Source of the DNA: Acidobacteria bacterium RIFCSPLOWO2_02_FULL_61_28
GTDB taxonomy: Bacteria > Acidobacteriota > Terriglobia > 2-12-FULL-54-10
DNA length: 32,631 nucleotides
NCBI GenBank assembly: GCA_001767035.1
Contig: MEKR01000023.1
Coordinates: 1 to 32,631 of the forward strand
Direction of reading: 5' to 3'
The position numbers and the translations under genes were made by a program. Numbering within the stretch: the stretch's first letter is position 1; the number at the start of each line of letters is the position of its first letter. This document shows positions 1-8,966 of this stretch, piece by piece. Below the pieces are notes generated by a model. It saw only the letters and a list, made by a program, of their open reading frames with translations, was not told where the DNA came from and did not search any database.

Positions 1-47
1 CTTCGCAGCTCCTGTTGTTCCATCCGGCCAGTTTGCCGGTTTCCAAT

Positions 48-92
48 AGGAACTTTCTACTTTGCTGCATCAGGAACTTATCACTTTGCTGC
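48..92. repeat. Tandem pair of 21-bp imperfect direct repeats
   Basis: Two 21-bp copies (48-68 and 72-92) both begin AGGAACTT and end ACTTTGCTGC, differ at three positions and are spaced with a 24-bp period. They lie just upstream of a good promoter. Spaced terminal repeats of this kind occur at the ends of some insertion sequences, and they could equally be a regulator-binding array. Neither reading can be decided from this window because the sequence to the left is missing. Confidence 0.6.
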
Positions 93-112
93 GACACAAT
101 TCCGCTTTCTTC

Positions 113-140
113 TTGACAACCTTTCCTCCTGGGTTAGAAT
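113..140 (+). promoter_or_regulatory. Sigma-70 type promoter for the SBBP-propeller gene
   Basis: TTGACA at 113-118 and TAGAAT at 135-140 are separated by 16 bp. A perfect TATAAT also occurs at 148-153 but has no matching -35 box at normal spacing. The predicted leader would run about 85 nt to the ATG at 234, which is preceded by a strong Shine-Dalgarno (GGGAGGAGG, 219-227). Confidence 0.6.
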
Positions 141-233
141 AGGCCACTATAATTTTTCACCGCCGCTTCTCCCCCGAAAGATTGCTGCTCGCAGTCGTGC
201 CGGCAGCAACGAAGCGCCGGGAGGAGGAACCCC

Positions 234-3200
234 ATGCGCTCTCACGCATTCCCGCGTAGGATGCCCTTGTTCGTTGCGATGTGGCTGGCCGTTCTTGTTG
301 GCCTAGCCGGTCTTCCCACACCCTCCCGTGCTCAAGGCATCGAATGGATTCGCCAGTTCGGGACCAGCACCGAGGATCAGGCAGCCGGAGTGGCTAGGGA
401 CTCTACCGCCGTCTACGTTTCGGGGTTTACCTGGGGCGTCTTTCCGGGACAGACCAATGCCGGATTACAGGACGCCTACGTCCGCAAGTATGACGCCAAC
501 GGTACGGAACAGTGGACCCGCCAGTTTGGAAGTACAGGGGGAGATCGGGCCTTTGCAGTAGCCGCCGACTCGACCGGCGTCTACGTCGTAGGATGGACTA
601 GCGGTGCCTTGCCGGGGCAGACATACCTCGGTGGAGTGTCCGACGTCTTTGTGCGCAAGTACGACGCCAACGGAAACGTGCTGTGGACCCGCCAGTTCGG
701 GACCGCCGCCAGAGACGGAGCCAACGGGGTGGCCGTGGACGGGAGTGGCAGCGTCTACGTCGGGGGATATACCACGGGCACTCTGCCGGGACAGCTGACC
801 AACGCCGGATTGTACGACTCCTTCGTGCGGAAGTACGACACGAATGGCACGGAGCAGTGGACGCGCCAGTTCGGCCAGCTCCCCACAGGCGACGATGCAG
901 TACACGGAGTGGCCGCGGACTCGACCGGCGTCTACGTCGGAGGGAGATTACTCGGCACGCTGCCGGGACAGACCGCCGCCGGAGGATATGACGCCTTCGT
1001 GCGTAAATACAACGGCGGCGGGACCGAGCAGTGGACCCGCCAGTTCGGGACCACAGGCAACGATGCAGTAAACGGATTGGCAGCGGACTCGACCGGCGTC
1101 TACGTCACAGGAGGTACCGAGGGCGCCCTTCCTGGCCAGACCAGCGCCGGTCTGGGTGTCCGCGACGCTTTTGTGCGCAAATACGACGCCAACGGCACAG
1201 AGCAATGGACGCGCCAATTCGGCACCAGAGCCCAGGATGAAGCTTTTGGAGTGGCTGCCGATGCAAGCGGAGTTCATGTCGTCGGGACTGCGGGCTTCGC
1301 CCTGCCGGGACTGCCCAGTTCAACCGTGGGCCAAGTCTTTGCGCGCAAGTACGACGCCAACGGCGCCGAGCGGGCGACCCAGCAGTTCGGCGCTGGTGGC
1401 AGCGAGGCGGGTACTGGAGTGGCCGCCGATGCCACAGGCATCTATGTCTCTGGGCATACCAACGGACGCATTCCCGGGCAGACTTTTCTTGGATCATCGG
1501 ATGCGTTCGCGGTGAAGCTGGGAATTCCTGCCGAGCTGATCGTGCGGCCGGAGGGGTTGAAGTTTTCCGGTCTGGTGGGAGGCAGTGCCGATCACCAGGC
1601 TTTGCAAATCGGCGCCAGCGGGGGGGCGATTGCTTGGTCGGCGACCGCAACACTGCTGAATGGGACGGGCTGGCTCACCGTTTCTCCGCCAAGCGGTACG
1701 GCGACGGCAAGCACACCGTCCAAAGTCGGCGTGGAGGTCAACTTTGGAGCGTTTGCGGAGGCGGGCCTCTATCAAGCTGTAATCGTCATCCGGGACACCA
1801 CCAGAGGCGCAGCGGTGCGCGTGCCGGTGGCGGTGGCGGTGAGTCCTGCCCGGAGCCGCTTGCTGTTGAGCCAGTCGTCGTTCGTCTTCCGGATGCGGGA
1901 AGGCGGCGCCGCTCCGCCGCAAACGTTGCGGATTTTCAACGGAGGACTGGGAGACTTGAACTGGACGATTCCGGCGAATTTGACCGCGCCGCAGAACTGG
2001 CTGCGATTTTCGGCCTTATCGGGAACCTCCAGTGCGGGCCGGCTCGGGGCCTCCTCGACCATCCTGAGCATCAGCGGGACGGGACTCGGGGCGGGTGTCT
2101 ATCAGGCGCTGGTTCCGGTGTCGGCGCCGGGCGCGACGAACGACCCGCAACTGGCCTCCGTCACTCTGCATGTGGTTCCCGCGCCCACGGCTGCTTCGGC
2201 CGAGATGTCGCCGAACGGCATGGTCTTCGTCGCCGGGCAAGGCGGCGCGGCGCCCGCGGCGCAGACCCTGACCGTCAGCAACAACGGAGGCGGCTCGCTG
2301 AGCTTCCAACTGCAAGCCACGACGGTTTCCGGAGGCAATTGGCTGACGGCCGCTCCGGCGACCGGCAGCGCCGCAGCGGGGCCGGCGACCGTCCAGGTCT
2401 CGGCGAACCATGCGGGGCTGACGGGAGGCATCTATCGCGGCCGGATCACGGCCACTTACTCCTCCGGCGGGACCGAAGACACGGAAGTGGTTCTGGCCGT
2501 CTCCACCGATCCGGTGGCGCCGCAGCGGGAGCTTCCGACGGCAGCCGTCTGCGCGCCGCAGGAAATGGAGCTGGTCATTACCTCGATCGGAAACGGTTCG
2601 GTCCTCTCGGTTTCCTTCCCGCGGCCGCTGCTGGCGACGGTGGTGGACTCCTGCGGGAGCGCGGTGAGCAATGCGACGGTGGTGGCGAACGTGGAAACCC
2701 GCAGCATAACGCTCCGGGGAGTGGGCAATGGGCTCTACAGCGAGACCTGGACGCCGGAACGGGAGTCGTCTTCGGTCGCCGTCTCCTTCACTGCGCTCCA
2801 TTCCACGTATTCGACGGTGCAACGTTCCGTCACGGTCTCGACCGTGGCCGCGGCGGGGCAGGTGAGTCTGCCGGCGATGTTGCCGGACGGGGTCGTGGAA
2901 GGAGCCGGCTTCACGCCGCAACGGCCCCTGGCTCCCGGCGGGATCATCTCGATCTTTGGATCGCGGTTTGCGGCGTCGGACAGGTTTGCGACCCGGGTTC
3001 CCTTGGAGCGAGACTTGGACGGAGTGAGCGTCCGCATCGGCAACGAAAACGCGCCGCTCTATTTCGCCGGTCCGTCCCAGATCAACGCGCAGATGCCCCT
3101 GGGCGTTCAGGCCGGGGGCAGCGTTTCGGTGGTGGTGAACGTGGGGGGGAAGCTGACAGCGCCGCAGAGTTACGCGATTGCTCCGGCGCAACCGGGAATC

Positions 3201-3566
3201 TTCATCGCGGGGTCGAACGGGGCGATTCTGGACGGGCAGTCGCGGCTGATTACGGCGGCGAATCCGGCCCGGATTGGCGACACGCTGCAAATCTACACGA
3301 CGGGATTGGGGGAGACGGACCCGCCGGCGAAGACGGGCGAAGCCGCCCCGGCATTTAGCCGCGTGCTGCTGCCGGTGACGGTAACGGTCGGCGGCATAGA
3401 GTCGCCCGTGGTGTATCAGGGGCTCGCGCCGGGCTTTGTGGGCTTGTATCAGGTGAACGTTGTTTTGCCGTCCACCGTCACTCCGGGAGACGCCGTGCCG
3501 GTGGTGGTGCAGCAAAACGGGATCGTGAGCAATCCCGACCTTCCCGCCACTATTCCCGTCCGCTGA
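234..3566 (+). CDS. Secreted SBBP beta-propeller protein with Solibacter-type C-terminal domain
   Basis: The 1110-residue product has a signal peptide (residues 1-33, hydrophobic core MWLAVLVGLAG, likely cleavage after SRA). Residues about 35-430 form seven SBBP-type repeats of about 52 residues, each with FVRKYDANG and WTRQFG signatures, expected to make a seven-bladed propeller. Residues about 434-870 are Ig/BACON-like beta domains, and about 877-1110 match the acidobacterial C-terminal family TIGR03437 (APGGIISIFGSRFA, YFAGPSQINAQMP). The start is supported by GGGAGGAGG seven bases upstream. The function is unknown; cell-surface or extracellular binding is the usual inference for such propellers. 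From residue 434 on it is collinear with the neighbouring gene at 3939, without net indels. The domain assignment is firm, the biological role is not known. Confidence 0.9.
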   Translation: MRSHAFPRRMPLFVAMWLAVLVGLAGLPTPSRAQGIEWIRQFGTSTEDQAAGVARDSTAVYVSGFTWGVFPGQTNAGLQDAYVRKYDANGTEQWTRQFGSTGGDRAFAVAADSTGVYVVGWTSGALPGQTYLGGVSDVFVRKYDANGNVLWTRQFGTAARDGANGVAVDGSGSVYVGGYTTGTLPGQLTNAGLYDSFVRKYDTNGTEQWTRQFGQLPTGDDAVHGVAADSTGVYVGGRLLGTLPGQTAAGGYDAFVRKYNGGGTEQWTRQFGTTGNDAVNGLAADSTGVYVTGGTEGALPGQTSAGLGVRDAFVRKYDANGTEQWTRQFGTRAQDEAFGVAADASGVHVVGTAGFALPGLPSSTVGQVFARKYDANGAERATQQFGAGGSEAGTGVAADATGIYVSGHTNGRIPGQTFLGSSDAFAVKLGIPAELIVRPEGLKFSGLVGGSADHQALQIGASGGAIAWSATATLLNGTGWLTVSPPSGTATASTPSKVGVEVNFGAFAEAGLYQAVIVIRDTTRGAAVRVPVAVAVSPARSRLLLSQSSFVFRMREGGAAPPQTLRIFNGGLGDLNWTIPANLTAPQNWLRFSALSGTSSAGRLGASSTILSISGTGLGAGVYQALVPVSAPGATNDPQLASVTLHVVPAPTAASAEMSPNGMVFVAGQGGAAPAAQTLTVSNNGGGSLSFQLQATTVSGGNWLTAAPATGSAAAGPATVQVSANHAGLTGGIYRGRITATYSSGGTEDTEVVLAVSTDPVAPQRELPTAAVCAPQEMELVITSIGNGSVLSVSFPRPLLATVVDSCGSAVSNATVVANVETRSITLRGVGNGLYSETWTPERESSSVAVSFTALHSTYSTVQRSVTVSTVAAAGQVSLPAMLPDGVVEGAGFTPQRPLAPGGIISIFGSRFAASDRFATRVPLERDLDGVSVRIGNENAPLYFAGPSQINAQMPLGVQAGGSVSVVVNVGGKLTAPQSYAIAPAQPGIFIAGSNGAILDGQSRLITAANPARIGDTLQIYTTGLGETDPPAKTGEAAPAFSRVLLPVTVTVGGIESPVVYQGLAPGFVGLYQVNVVLPSTVTPGDAVPVVVQQNGIVSNPDLPATIPVR

Positions 3567-3567
3567 C

Positions 3568-3696
3568 CCATGGGGTGGCAGGGCGGCATTTGGCAAGGAG
3601 TTCGCATCGGAAGGGCACGCCCTGCCCGATCCAATCCCCGACCCGGAGAGCAGCGAGCCGGACTATAACGTGCCGGTGACGCTGGAGAAGCTCTGA
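3568..3696 (+). pseudogene. Possible degenerate C-terminal coding fragment
   Basis: Reading from 3568 to a TGA at 3694-3696 gives an open stretch without a start codon. Its end (LPDPIPDPESSEPDYNVPV...LEKL, spanning 3622-3693) has a biased, protein-like composition that contrasts with the surrounding non-coding sequence. It could be the tail of a gene otherwise lost between the two propeller genes. I do not recognise the family, and chance cannot be excluded. Confidence 0.25.
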
Positions 3697-3818
3697 GATG
3701 AGTTGAGCCGGAATGATGTTTGCTTTCTCCGAGCGATTCATTTCTTTCCTCTTACGGCGAAGAGGATGGCCCAATCGAAACTTGTGGATGAAAATGGGAA
3801 ATAGAAGCCGTATTGCTC

Positions 3819-3845
3819 TTGACTTGCGCAAACGGACACTATAGC
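3819..3845 (+). promoter_or_regulatory. Weak promoter candidate for the NHL-propeller gene
   Basis: TTGACT (3819-3824) and TATAGC (3840-3845) are 15 bp apart, tighter than usual. It lies about 95 bp before the chosen ATG at 3939. A CACTATA motif here also occurs upstream of the paralogous gene (146-152), which is the main reason to list it. Confidence 0.35.
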
Positions 3846-3938
3846 GTCTTAGGGACGTTGCACCGAAATTCTCTCCCTTTCGCATTCCGGATTGAACCAG
3901 GAGCTGCTGTCCAACCTGTCTCCAGGAGCATTGTCATT

Positions 3939-6900
3939 ATGAAATTCTTATTGTCGCGTCGCCTTTGTAAACTCATTGGGGCAGTGCTTTTCTGCTCCTC
4001 GATGGCTCAGGCCCAAGGCATTATCACCACGGTGGCGGGAAGCAGCCCCAACGGCGGCTTTTCCGGTGACGGCGGCCCGGCCACCAGCGCCGGGTTGTTC
4101 CTTCCCAGGGGAGTGGCGCTGGACGCCGCGGGCAACCTGTACATCGCCGACTCCAGCAACAACCGCGTCCGCAAGGTCACCCCTGGCGGTACTATTACAA
4201 CAGCAGCGGGGAACGGACAGTTCGGCTACTCCGGTGATGGCGGCCCGGCCACCAGCGCCACGATCGTTCAGCCGTACGCTGTGGCGTTGGACGGCGCGGG
4301 CAACCTGTATATCGCCGACTACGGCAACAATCGCATCCGCAAGGTCACTCCGGGCGGGACCATCAGCACGGTGGCGGGGAACGGGACTTTCGGCGCCGCC
4401 GGAGACGGGGGGCCGGCCACCAGCGCAAATTTGAACAGGCCTTATTCCGTGGCGGTGGATACCGCGGGCAATCTTTACATCGCCGACTTTGGCAACCAGC
4501 GGATCCGCAAGGTCACCCCTGGCGGGATCATTTCGACGGTGGCGGGGAACGGGGGCACTGGCTTCTCCGGCGACGGCGGCCCGGCGATCAGCGCCCAGCT
4601 CAACAGCCCCTGGGGAGTTGCCGTGGACTCTGCGGGCAACCTGTACATCGCCGACAACCAGAACAATCGCATCCGCAAGGTCACTCCGGGCGGGACGATC
4701 AGCACGGTGGCGGGGAACGGGACCATCGGCTTTTCCGGAGACGGCGGCCCCGCAACCAGCGCCCGGTTGTCCAATCCTCGGGGAGTGCTGGTGGACTCTG
4801 CGGGCAACCTGTACATCGGCGACTCCTTCAATCACTGCATTCGCAAGGTCACTCCTGGCGGGACCATCAGCACGGTGGCAGGACTTGGCGGGAACCCTGG
4901 CTTCTCCGGCGACAATGGCCCAGCCACCAGCGCCGAGCTCACCTATCCCGAGGGAATGGCGCTGGACGCTGCGGGAAACTTATACATCGCCGACTCCACC
5001 AACCATCGCGTCCGCAAAGTCACCGTTGCCGCGCTACCGTCCGACATCATCGTTTCGCCCCAATCGCTGAGCTTTTCCGGTCTGGTGGGAGGCGCGTCGG
5101 ATCGCCAGGCACTGCAAATCAGCACCAGCGGCGGGACGATTGCTTGGTCCGCGACCGCAACACTACTGAACGGGACAGGTTGGCTGATCGCTTCGCCGCC
5201 GAGCGGCACGGCGACGGCGAGCACACCGTCTCGGCTGGCCGTGGAAGTAAACTTGGGAGCGTTTGCGGAGGCGGGTCTCTATCAGGCGGTGATCGTAGTC
5301 CGAGACACCGCCAGAGGGGCCTCGGTGCGCGTGCCGGTGGCGGTAGCGGTGAGTCCCGCCCGTAGCCGCCTGTTATTGAGCCAGGCGTCGTTCTTATTTC
5401 GGGCGGTGGAAGGCGGCACGGCTCCGTCGCAGACGTTGCGGATTTTCAATGGCGGGTTGGGGAGCTTGTCCTGGACGATTCCGGATAACTTGACCGCGCC
5501 GCAGAACTGGCTGCGCTTCTCGGCCTTGTCGGGGACGGCCAGCGCGGGAAGAACGGGGGCCTCCCCGACGACGCTGAGCGTGAGCACGGCGGGGCTGAGC
5601 GCGGGAGTGTATCAAGCGCTGGTTCCGGTGTCCGCGCCGGGGGCGACCAATGATCCGCAACTGGCGTCGGTAACGTTGCATGTCGTGCCGGCCGCGACGG
5701 CGGCTTCCCCCGAGCTTTCCTCCAATGGCCTGCTGTTTGTCATCGAGCAGGGTTCGATCACCGTGCCGGTGGTGGACTTGTTTGCCAGCAACGTCGGCGG
5801 CGGATCGGTGGCGTTCCAATTCCAGGTTACGACCGAGACGGGAGGGAACTGGCTTTCGGTCACGCCGGCGAGCGGAACGGTGTCCTCGGCAGCGAGGTCG
5901 GTGAGTATCGGCGTGGATCTCAAAGGATTGGCGCTCGGGATCAACCGGGCGCGGATTACGATCACCTTCACTCCCGGCGGCACGCGGGAGGTGGAGGTCG
6001 TGCTCGTGATATCCGGAGATCCGATTATTCTGGCGCGGGACCTTCCGGGAGCGGCGGTGTGCGCGCCGCAGACGATGGACATGGTAATTTCTTCGGTAGG
6101 GAATGGTTCGGTGGTTCCGGTTTCCTTCCCGCGTCCGCTGCTGACGACGGTGGTGGACTCCTGCGGCGTGGCCGTGAGCGATGCGACGGTCGTCGCCAGC
6201 GTGGAAGGAAGGACTATCCCGCTCCAGTCCGTCGGGAACGGCCTCTACAGCGGGAACTGGGTGCCGGAGCGCCAGTCGGCCTCGGTCGCGATGTCATTCA
6301 CTGCGCTGCATTCGACGTATTCGACGGTGCAGCGGACGGTGACGGTTTCCACCGCGGCCGCGGCGGGGCAGGTGAGCCTGCCGGCGATCTTGCCGGACGG
6401 GGTCGTGGAAGGAGCGGGCTTCACGCCGCAACGGCCCCTGGCGCCCGGCGGGATCATTTCGATCTTTGGATCACGCTTTGCCGCCTCCGACAACTTTGCC
6501 AGCCGCGTGCCTTTGGAGCGAGAGCTGGGCGGCGTGAGCGTCCGCGTCGGCAATGAGACCGCCCCGCTGTATTTTGCCGGTCCGTCCCAGGTCAACGCGC
6601 AGATGCCCCTGGGCGTCCAGGCCGGGGGCAGCGTTTCGGTGGTGGTGAACGTGGGGGGAAAGCTGACAGCCCCGCAGAGTTATTTGATTGCGCCGGCGCA
6701 ACCGGGAATCTTCATCGCGGGGTCGAACGGGGCGATTCTGGACGGGCAGTCGCGGCTGATCACAGCGGAGAATCCGGCCCGGATTGGCGACACGCTGCAA
6801 ATTTACACGACGGGTCTGGGGGAGACGGACCCGCCAGCGAAGACGGGCGAAGCGGCCCCGGCGTTTAGCAGAGTCTTGCTGCCGGTGACGGTAACGGTCG

Positions 6901-7076
6901 GGGGGGTGGAAGCGCCGGTCGTCTATCAGGGGCTCGCGCCGGGGTTTGTCGGCTTGTATCAGGTGAACGTCGTATTGCCGTCCACCGTCACACCGGGAGA
7001 CGCCGTGCCGGTGGTGGTGCAGCAAAACGGGATCGTGAGCAATCCCGACCTTCCCGCCACCATCCCGGTCCGCTGA
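3939..7076 (+). CDS. Secreted NHL-repeat beta-propeller protein with Solibacter-type C-terminal domain
   Basis: The ATG at 3939 was chosen over an upstream in-frame ATG at 3813 because AGGAG lies at 3924-3928 and the protein then opens with a clean signal peptide (MKFLLSRRLCKLIGAVLF, cleavage near AQA-Q, residue 25). Length is 1045 residues. Residues about 27-365 hold six NHL-type repeats of about 56 residues with the recurring signatures GDGGPATSA, AGNLYIAD and IRKVTPGGTISTVAGNG. Residues 369-1045 are Ig/BACON-like domains and a TIGR03437-type C-terminus almost identical in layout to the upstream gene. NHL propellers generally bind proteins or glycans; no catalytic residues are apparent. It is probably exported and independent of a membrane anchor. 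The specific role is unknown. Confidence 0.9.
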   Translation: MKFLLSRRLCKLIGAVLFCSSMAQAQGIITTVAGSSPNGGFSGDGGPATSAGLFLPRGVALDAAGNLYIADSSNNRVRKVTPGGTITTAAGNGQFGYSGDGGPATSATIVQPYAVALDGAGNLYIADYGNNRIRKVTPGGTISTVAGNGTFGAAGDGGPATSANLNRPYSVAVDTAGNLYIADFGNQRIRKVTPGGIISTVAGNGGTGFSGDGGPAISAQLNSPWGVAVDSAGNLYIADNQNNRIRKVTPGGTISTVAGNGTIGFSGDGGPATSARLSNPRGVLVDSAGNLYIGDSFNHCIRKVTPGGTISTVAGLGGNPGFSGDNGPATSAELTYPEGMALDAAGNLYIADSTNHRVRKVTVAALPSDIIVSPQSLSFSGLVGGASDRQALQISTSGGTIAWSATATLLNGTGWLIASPPSGTATASTPSRLAVEVNLGAFAEAGLYQAVIVVRDTARGASVRVPVAVAVSPARSRLLLSQASFLFRAVEGGTAPSQTLRIFNGGLGSLSWTIPDNLTAPQNWLRFSALSGTASAGRTGASPTTLSVSTAGLSAGVYQALVPVSAPGATNDPQLASVTLHVVPAATAASPELSSNGLLFVIEQGSITVPVVDLFASNVGGGSVAFQFQVTTETGGNWLSVTPASGTVSSAARSVSIGVDLKGLALGINRARITITFTPGGTREVEVVLVISGDPIILARDLPGAAVCAPQTMDMVISSVGNGSVVPVSFPRPLLTTVVDSCGVAVSDATVVASVEGRTIPLQSVGNGLYSGNWVPERQSASVAMSFTALHSTYSTVQRTVTVSTAAAAGQVSLPAILPDGVVEGAGFTPQRPLAPGGIISIFGSRFAASDNFASRVPLERELGGVSVRVGNETAPLYFAGPSQVNAQMPLGVQAGGSVSVVVNVGGKLTAPQSYLIAPAQPGIFIAGSNGAILDGQSRLITAENPARIGDTLQIYTTGLGETDPPAKTGEAAPAFSRVLLPVTVTVGGVEAPVVYQGLAPGFVGLYQVNVVLPSTVTPGDAVPVVVQQNGIVSNPDLPATIPVR

Positions 7077-7209
7077 CCGTGGCGACGGCAATCGTGATTT
7101 CCGACGCTCTTACCTGCGTTTCGTGCTAGACTAATTCCAAATGACGCATCTGGCGTGCGGTTCGACATTGCTCACCGCCCTGAGCGACAGTCGAATGGGG
7201 AGTCCGGTC

Positions 7210-8358
7210 ATGCGGCGTTTGGTCAGGATCACAATGAAGCTCGGCGAGCGAATATCACGGACCCGCTTGCTGTTGGTCTTGCTGCTGTTGTTTTGCGGCG
7301 TAGGGGTGCTTGTGCCGGCCGCGGTGTTCTCGCAAGCGACGACACCGTCCCAAGCTCCGTCTTCAGCAAATCCGGGGGCAACTCCGGCGGCAAACGCGGC
7401 GAACGAATCGCAGGAGGAGCAGCGCATTCGCATCCGGGTCGAAGAAGTCCAGCTCCCCTTTTCGGTCTTCGACAAGAAGGGCGGCCTGGTGCTCGACCTC
7501 AAGAAAGAGGACTTCACGGTCTACGAAGACGGCGTGCCGCAGGAGATTCGCTATTTCAGCCCGCCGGCGAACTTGCCGCTGCGGTTTGGAATCCTGATTG
7601 ACACATCGTCCAGCGCGCGCTCGCGGCTCAAGTTTGAGAAGGAAGCCGCGATGCAGCTCGGCTACTACGTGCTGACGCACAAGAAGGACCACCAGGGTTT
7701 TCTGATGACGTTTGACCACGGCCCCGAGGTGATTCAGGACTACACCACCGAGCCGGATCACCTGACCACGGCCCTCGACAGCTTGCAGGCCGCCGGCGGC
7801 ACGGCGTTGCTCGACGCCATCATTGAAGCCTGCCAGAAAAATCTGGCGACGGCCCCCGGGCCGGGCATTCCGCGCCGCGTGCTGATCGTCTTCAGCGACG
7901 GAGAAGACAACTTGAGCAAACACAGCCTGGAACAAGCCGTCGAGGTGGCCCTCCGCGCCGACGCCCGCATCTTTGTCGTCAGCTCCAACGGCTACGGGCA
8001 GAGTGCGCCGGGCCAGGCAACCCTGGAGCGGCTGGTGAAGGAAACCAACGGCCAGATGTTTTCCCCGTTGAATGATCTGCCGAGCGCCGCCTTTGCCACC
8101 GGCTATATCTCCAAACATCAGCTCTACGAGAGCCAGAACTCCGTGTATTCGCCCGGCACGGGCCAGTACACTTCCGAGCTTAACGTCGCGCTCACCAAGG
8201 CGCTGGAAGCCATCGGCAACGAACTGACCAACCAGTACGCCGTCGGCTACGTCCCGAAGAATAACAAACTGGATGGAACGTTCCGCAGCATCGAAATCCG
8301 GACCCGCCGCAAAGACGCCGAAATCCGCACCAAGAAGGGCTATTACGCCACGCCCTAG
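7210..8358 (+). CDS. VWFA-related acidobacterial domain protein (TIGR03436 type)
   Basis: The frame is open from an ATG at 7141, but I prefer 7210: GGGGAG at 7197-7202 is well spaced, and the product (382 residues) then starts with basic residues followed by a hydrophobic segment (about 19-40). ATG at 7234 is another possibility. After a low-complexity linker the mature part carries FSVFDKKGGLVLDLKKEDF, typical of this acidobacterial family, and a von Willebrand A fold with a MIDAS motif DTSSS (D131, S133, S135) and a later FSDGEDN. The family is abundant in Acidobacteriota and is thought to mediate metal-dependent adhesion outside the cytoplasm; the ligand is unknown. It follows the propeller gene by 133 bp and may be transcribed separately. 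Confidence 0.88.
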   Translation: MRRLVRITMKLGERISRTRLLLVLLLLFCGVGVLVPAAVFSQATTPSQAPSSANPGATPAANAANESQEEQRIRIRVEEVQLPFSVFDKKGGLVLDLKKEDFTVYEDGVPQEIRYFSPPANLPLRFGILIDTSSSARSRLKFEKEAAMQLGYYVLTHKKDHQGFLMTFDHGPEVIQDYTTEPDHLTTALDSLQAAGGTALLDAIIEACQKNLATAPGPGIPRRVLIVFSDGEDNLSKHSLEQAVEVALRADARIFVVSSNGYGQSAPGQATLERLVKETNGQMFSPLNDLPSAAFATGYISKHQLYESQNSVYSPGTGQYTSELNVALTKALEAIGNELTNQYAVGYVPKNNKLDGTFRSIEIRTRRKDAEIRTKKGYYATP

Positions 8359-8384
8359 CCCGCATCCTAAGGATGCCCACCTTG

Positions 8385-8912
8385 ATGACCCGATGGGAGT
8401 TTGAACCCGGACATACCAGCATCACCTTCGCCGCGCGGCACATGATGATCACGATAGTGCGCGGGCAATATAAGAATCTGAAAGGGACGCTCTATTTTGA
8501 TCCGTCCGATCTGGCGCATTCCTCAGTCGAGGTGACGATCGAAGCCGCAAGTTTCTCGACAGAAGAGTCGGACCGTGACGCCCACCTTCGCAGCGCCGAT
8601 TTCCTCGACGTGGAACATTTCCCTGCGATCCATTTCCAGTCCACTCACGTCGAAGCCACCGGGTACAGCACCTACCAGATTGCGGGTGACTTGACCGTCC
8701 GTGGAACGACGCGCCCGGTCACGCTCGAAGCCCATTGCGACGGCCCCGTGGACACGCCGTTCAACAACACGCGCATTGGATTCTTCGCAACCACCCGCAT
8801 CCATCGGGAAGACTTCGGCGTGAGTTGGAATAATCCCATGCCGGGCGGCGGTTGGGTGGTGGCCAAAGAGGTGGAGCTTACCATTGACGTGGAAGCGATT
8901 CGAGCCGATTAG
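8385..8912 (+). CDS. YceI-like family protein
   Basis: The product (175 residues from the ATG at 8385; an in-frame ATG at 8373 gives 179) has the YceI signature throughout: WEFEPGHTSITFAARHMM at the start, a central DRDAHLRSADFLDVEHFP motif, then TVRGTTRPVTLEA. YceI proteins form a lipocalin-like barrel that binds isoprenoid lipids. The 8385 start is preferred because AAGGA (8369-8373) lies 11 bases upstream, while it would overlap the 8373 start. No signal peptide is visible, so unlike E. coli YceI this one is probably cytoplasmic. The ligand is unknown. Confidence 0.9.
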   Translation: MTRWEFEPGHTSITFAARHMMITIVRGQYKNLKGTLYFDPSDLAHSSVEVTIEAASFSTEESDRDAHLRSADFLDVEHFPAIHFQSTHVEATGYSTYQIAGDLTVRGTTRPVTLEAHCDGPVDTPFNNTRIGFFATTRIHREDFGVSWNNPMPGGGWVVAKEVELTIDVEAIRAD

Positions 8913-8966
8913 ACCCGGTTCGAGTCATCCCGACAGGAAACCGATCGAGAAAGGAGAGGGCGCACG

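Noticed and set aside
1634-3358. 574-codon plus-strand frame inside the SBBP gene
   Set aside because: Out-of-frame shadow of a GC-rich gene; composition is Arg/Gly-rich with no domain, while the overlapping frame has clear SBBP and TIGR03437-type sequence.
2016-3596. 526-codon minus-strand frame
   Set aside because: Antisense shadow of the propeller gene, Arg/His-rich, without recognisable motifs.
3550-3885. 111-codon minus-strand frame between the propeller genes
   Set aside because: No Shine-Dalgarno or recognisable domain, and it overlaps the end of the upstream gene.
4040-5020. Regular DNA repeats resembling a repeat array
   Set aside because: The roughly 170-bp periodicity comes from in-frame NHL repeats; likewise 340-1520 reflects SBBP repeats. 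There are no short identical repeats with unique spacers, so no CRISPR.
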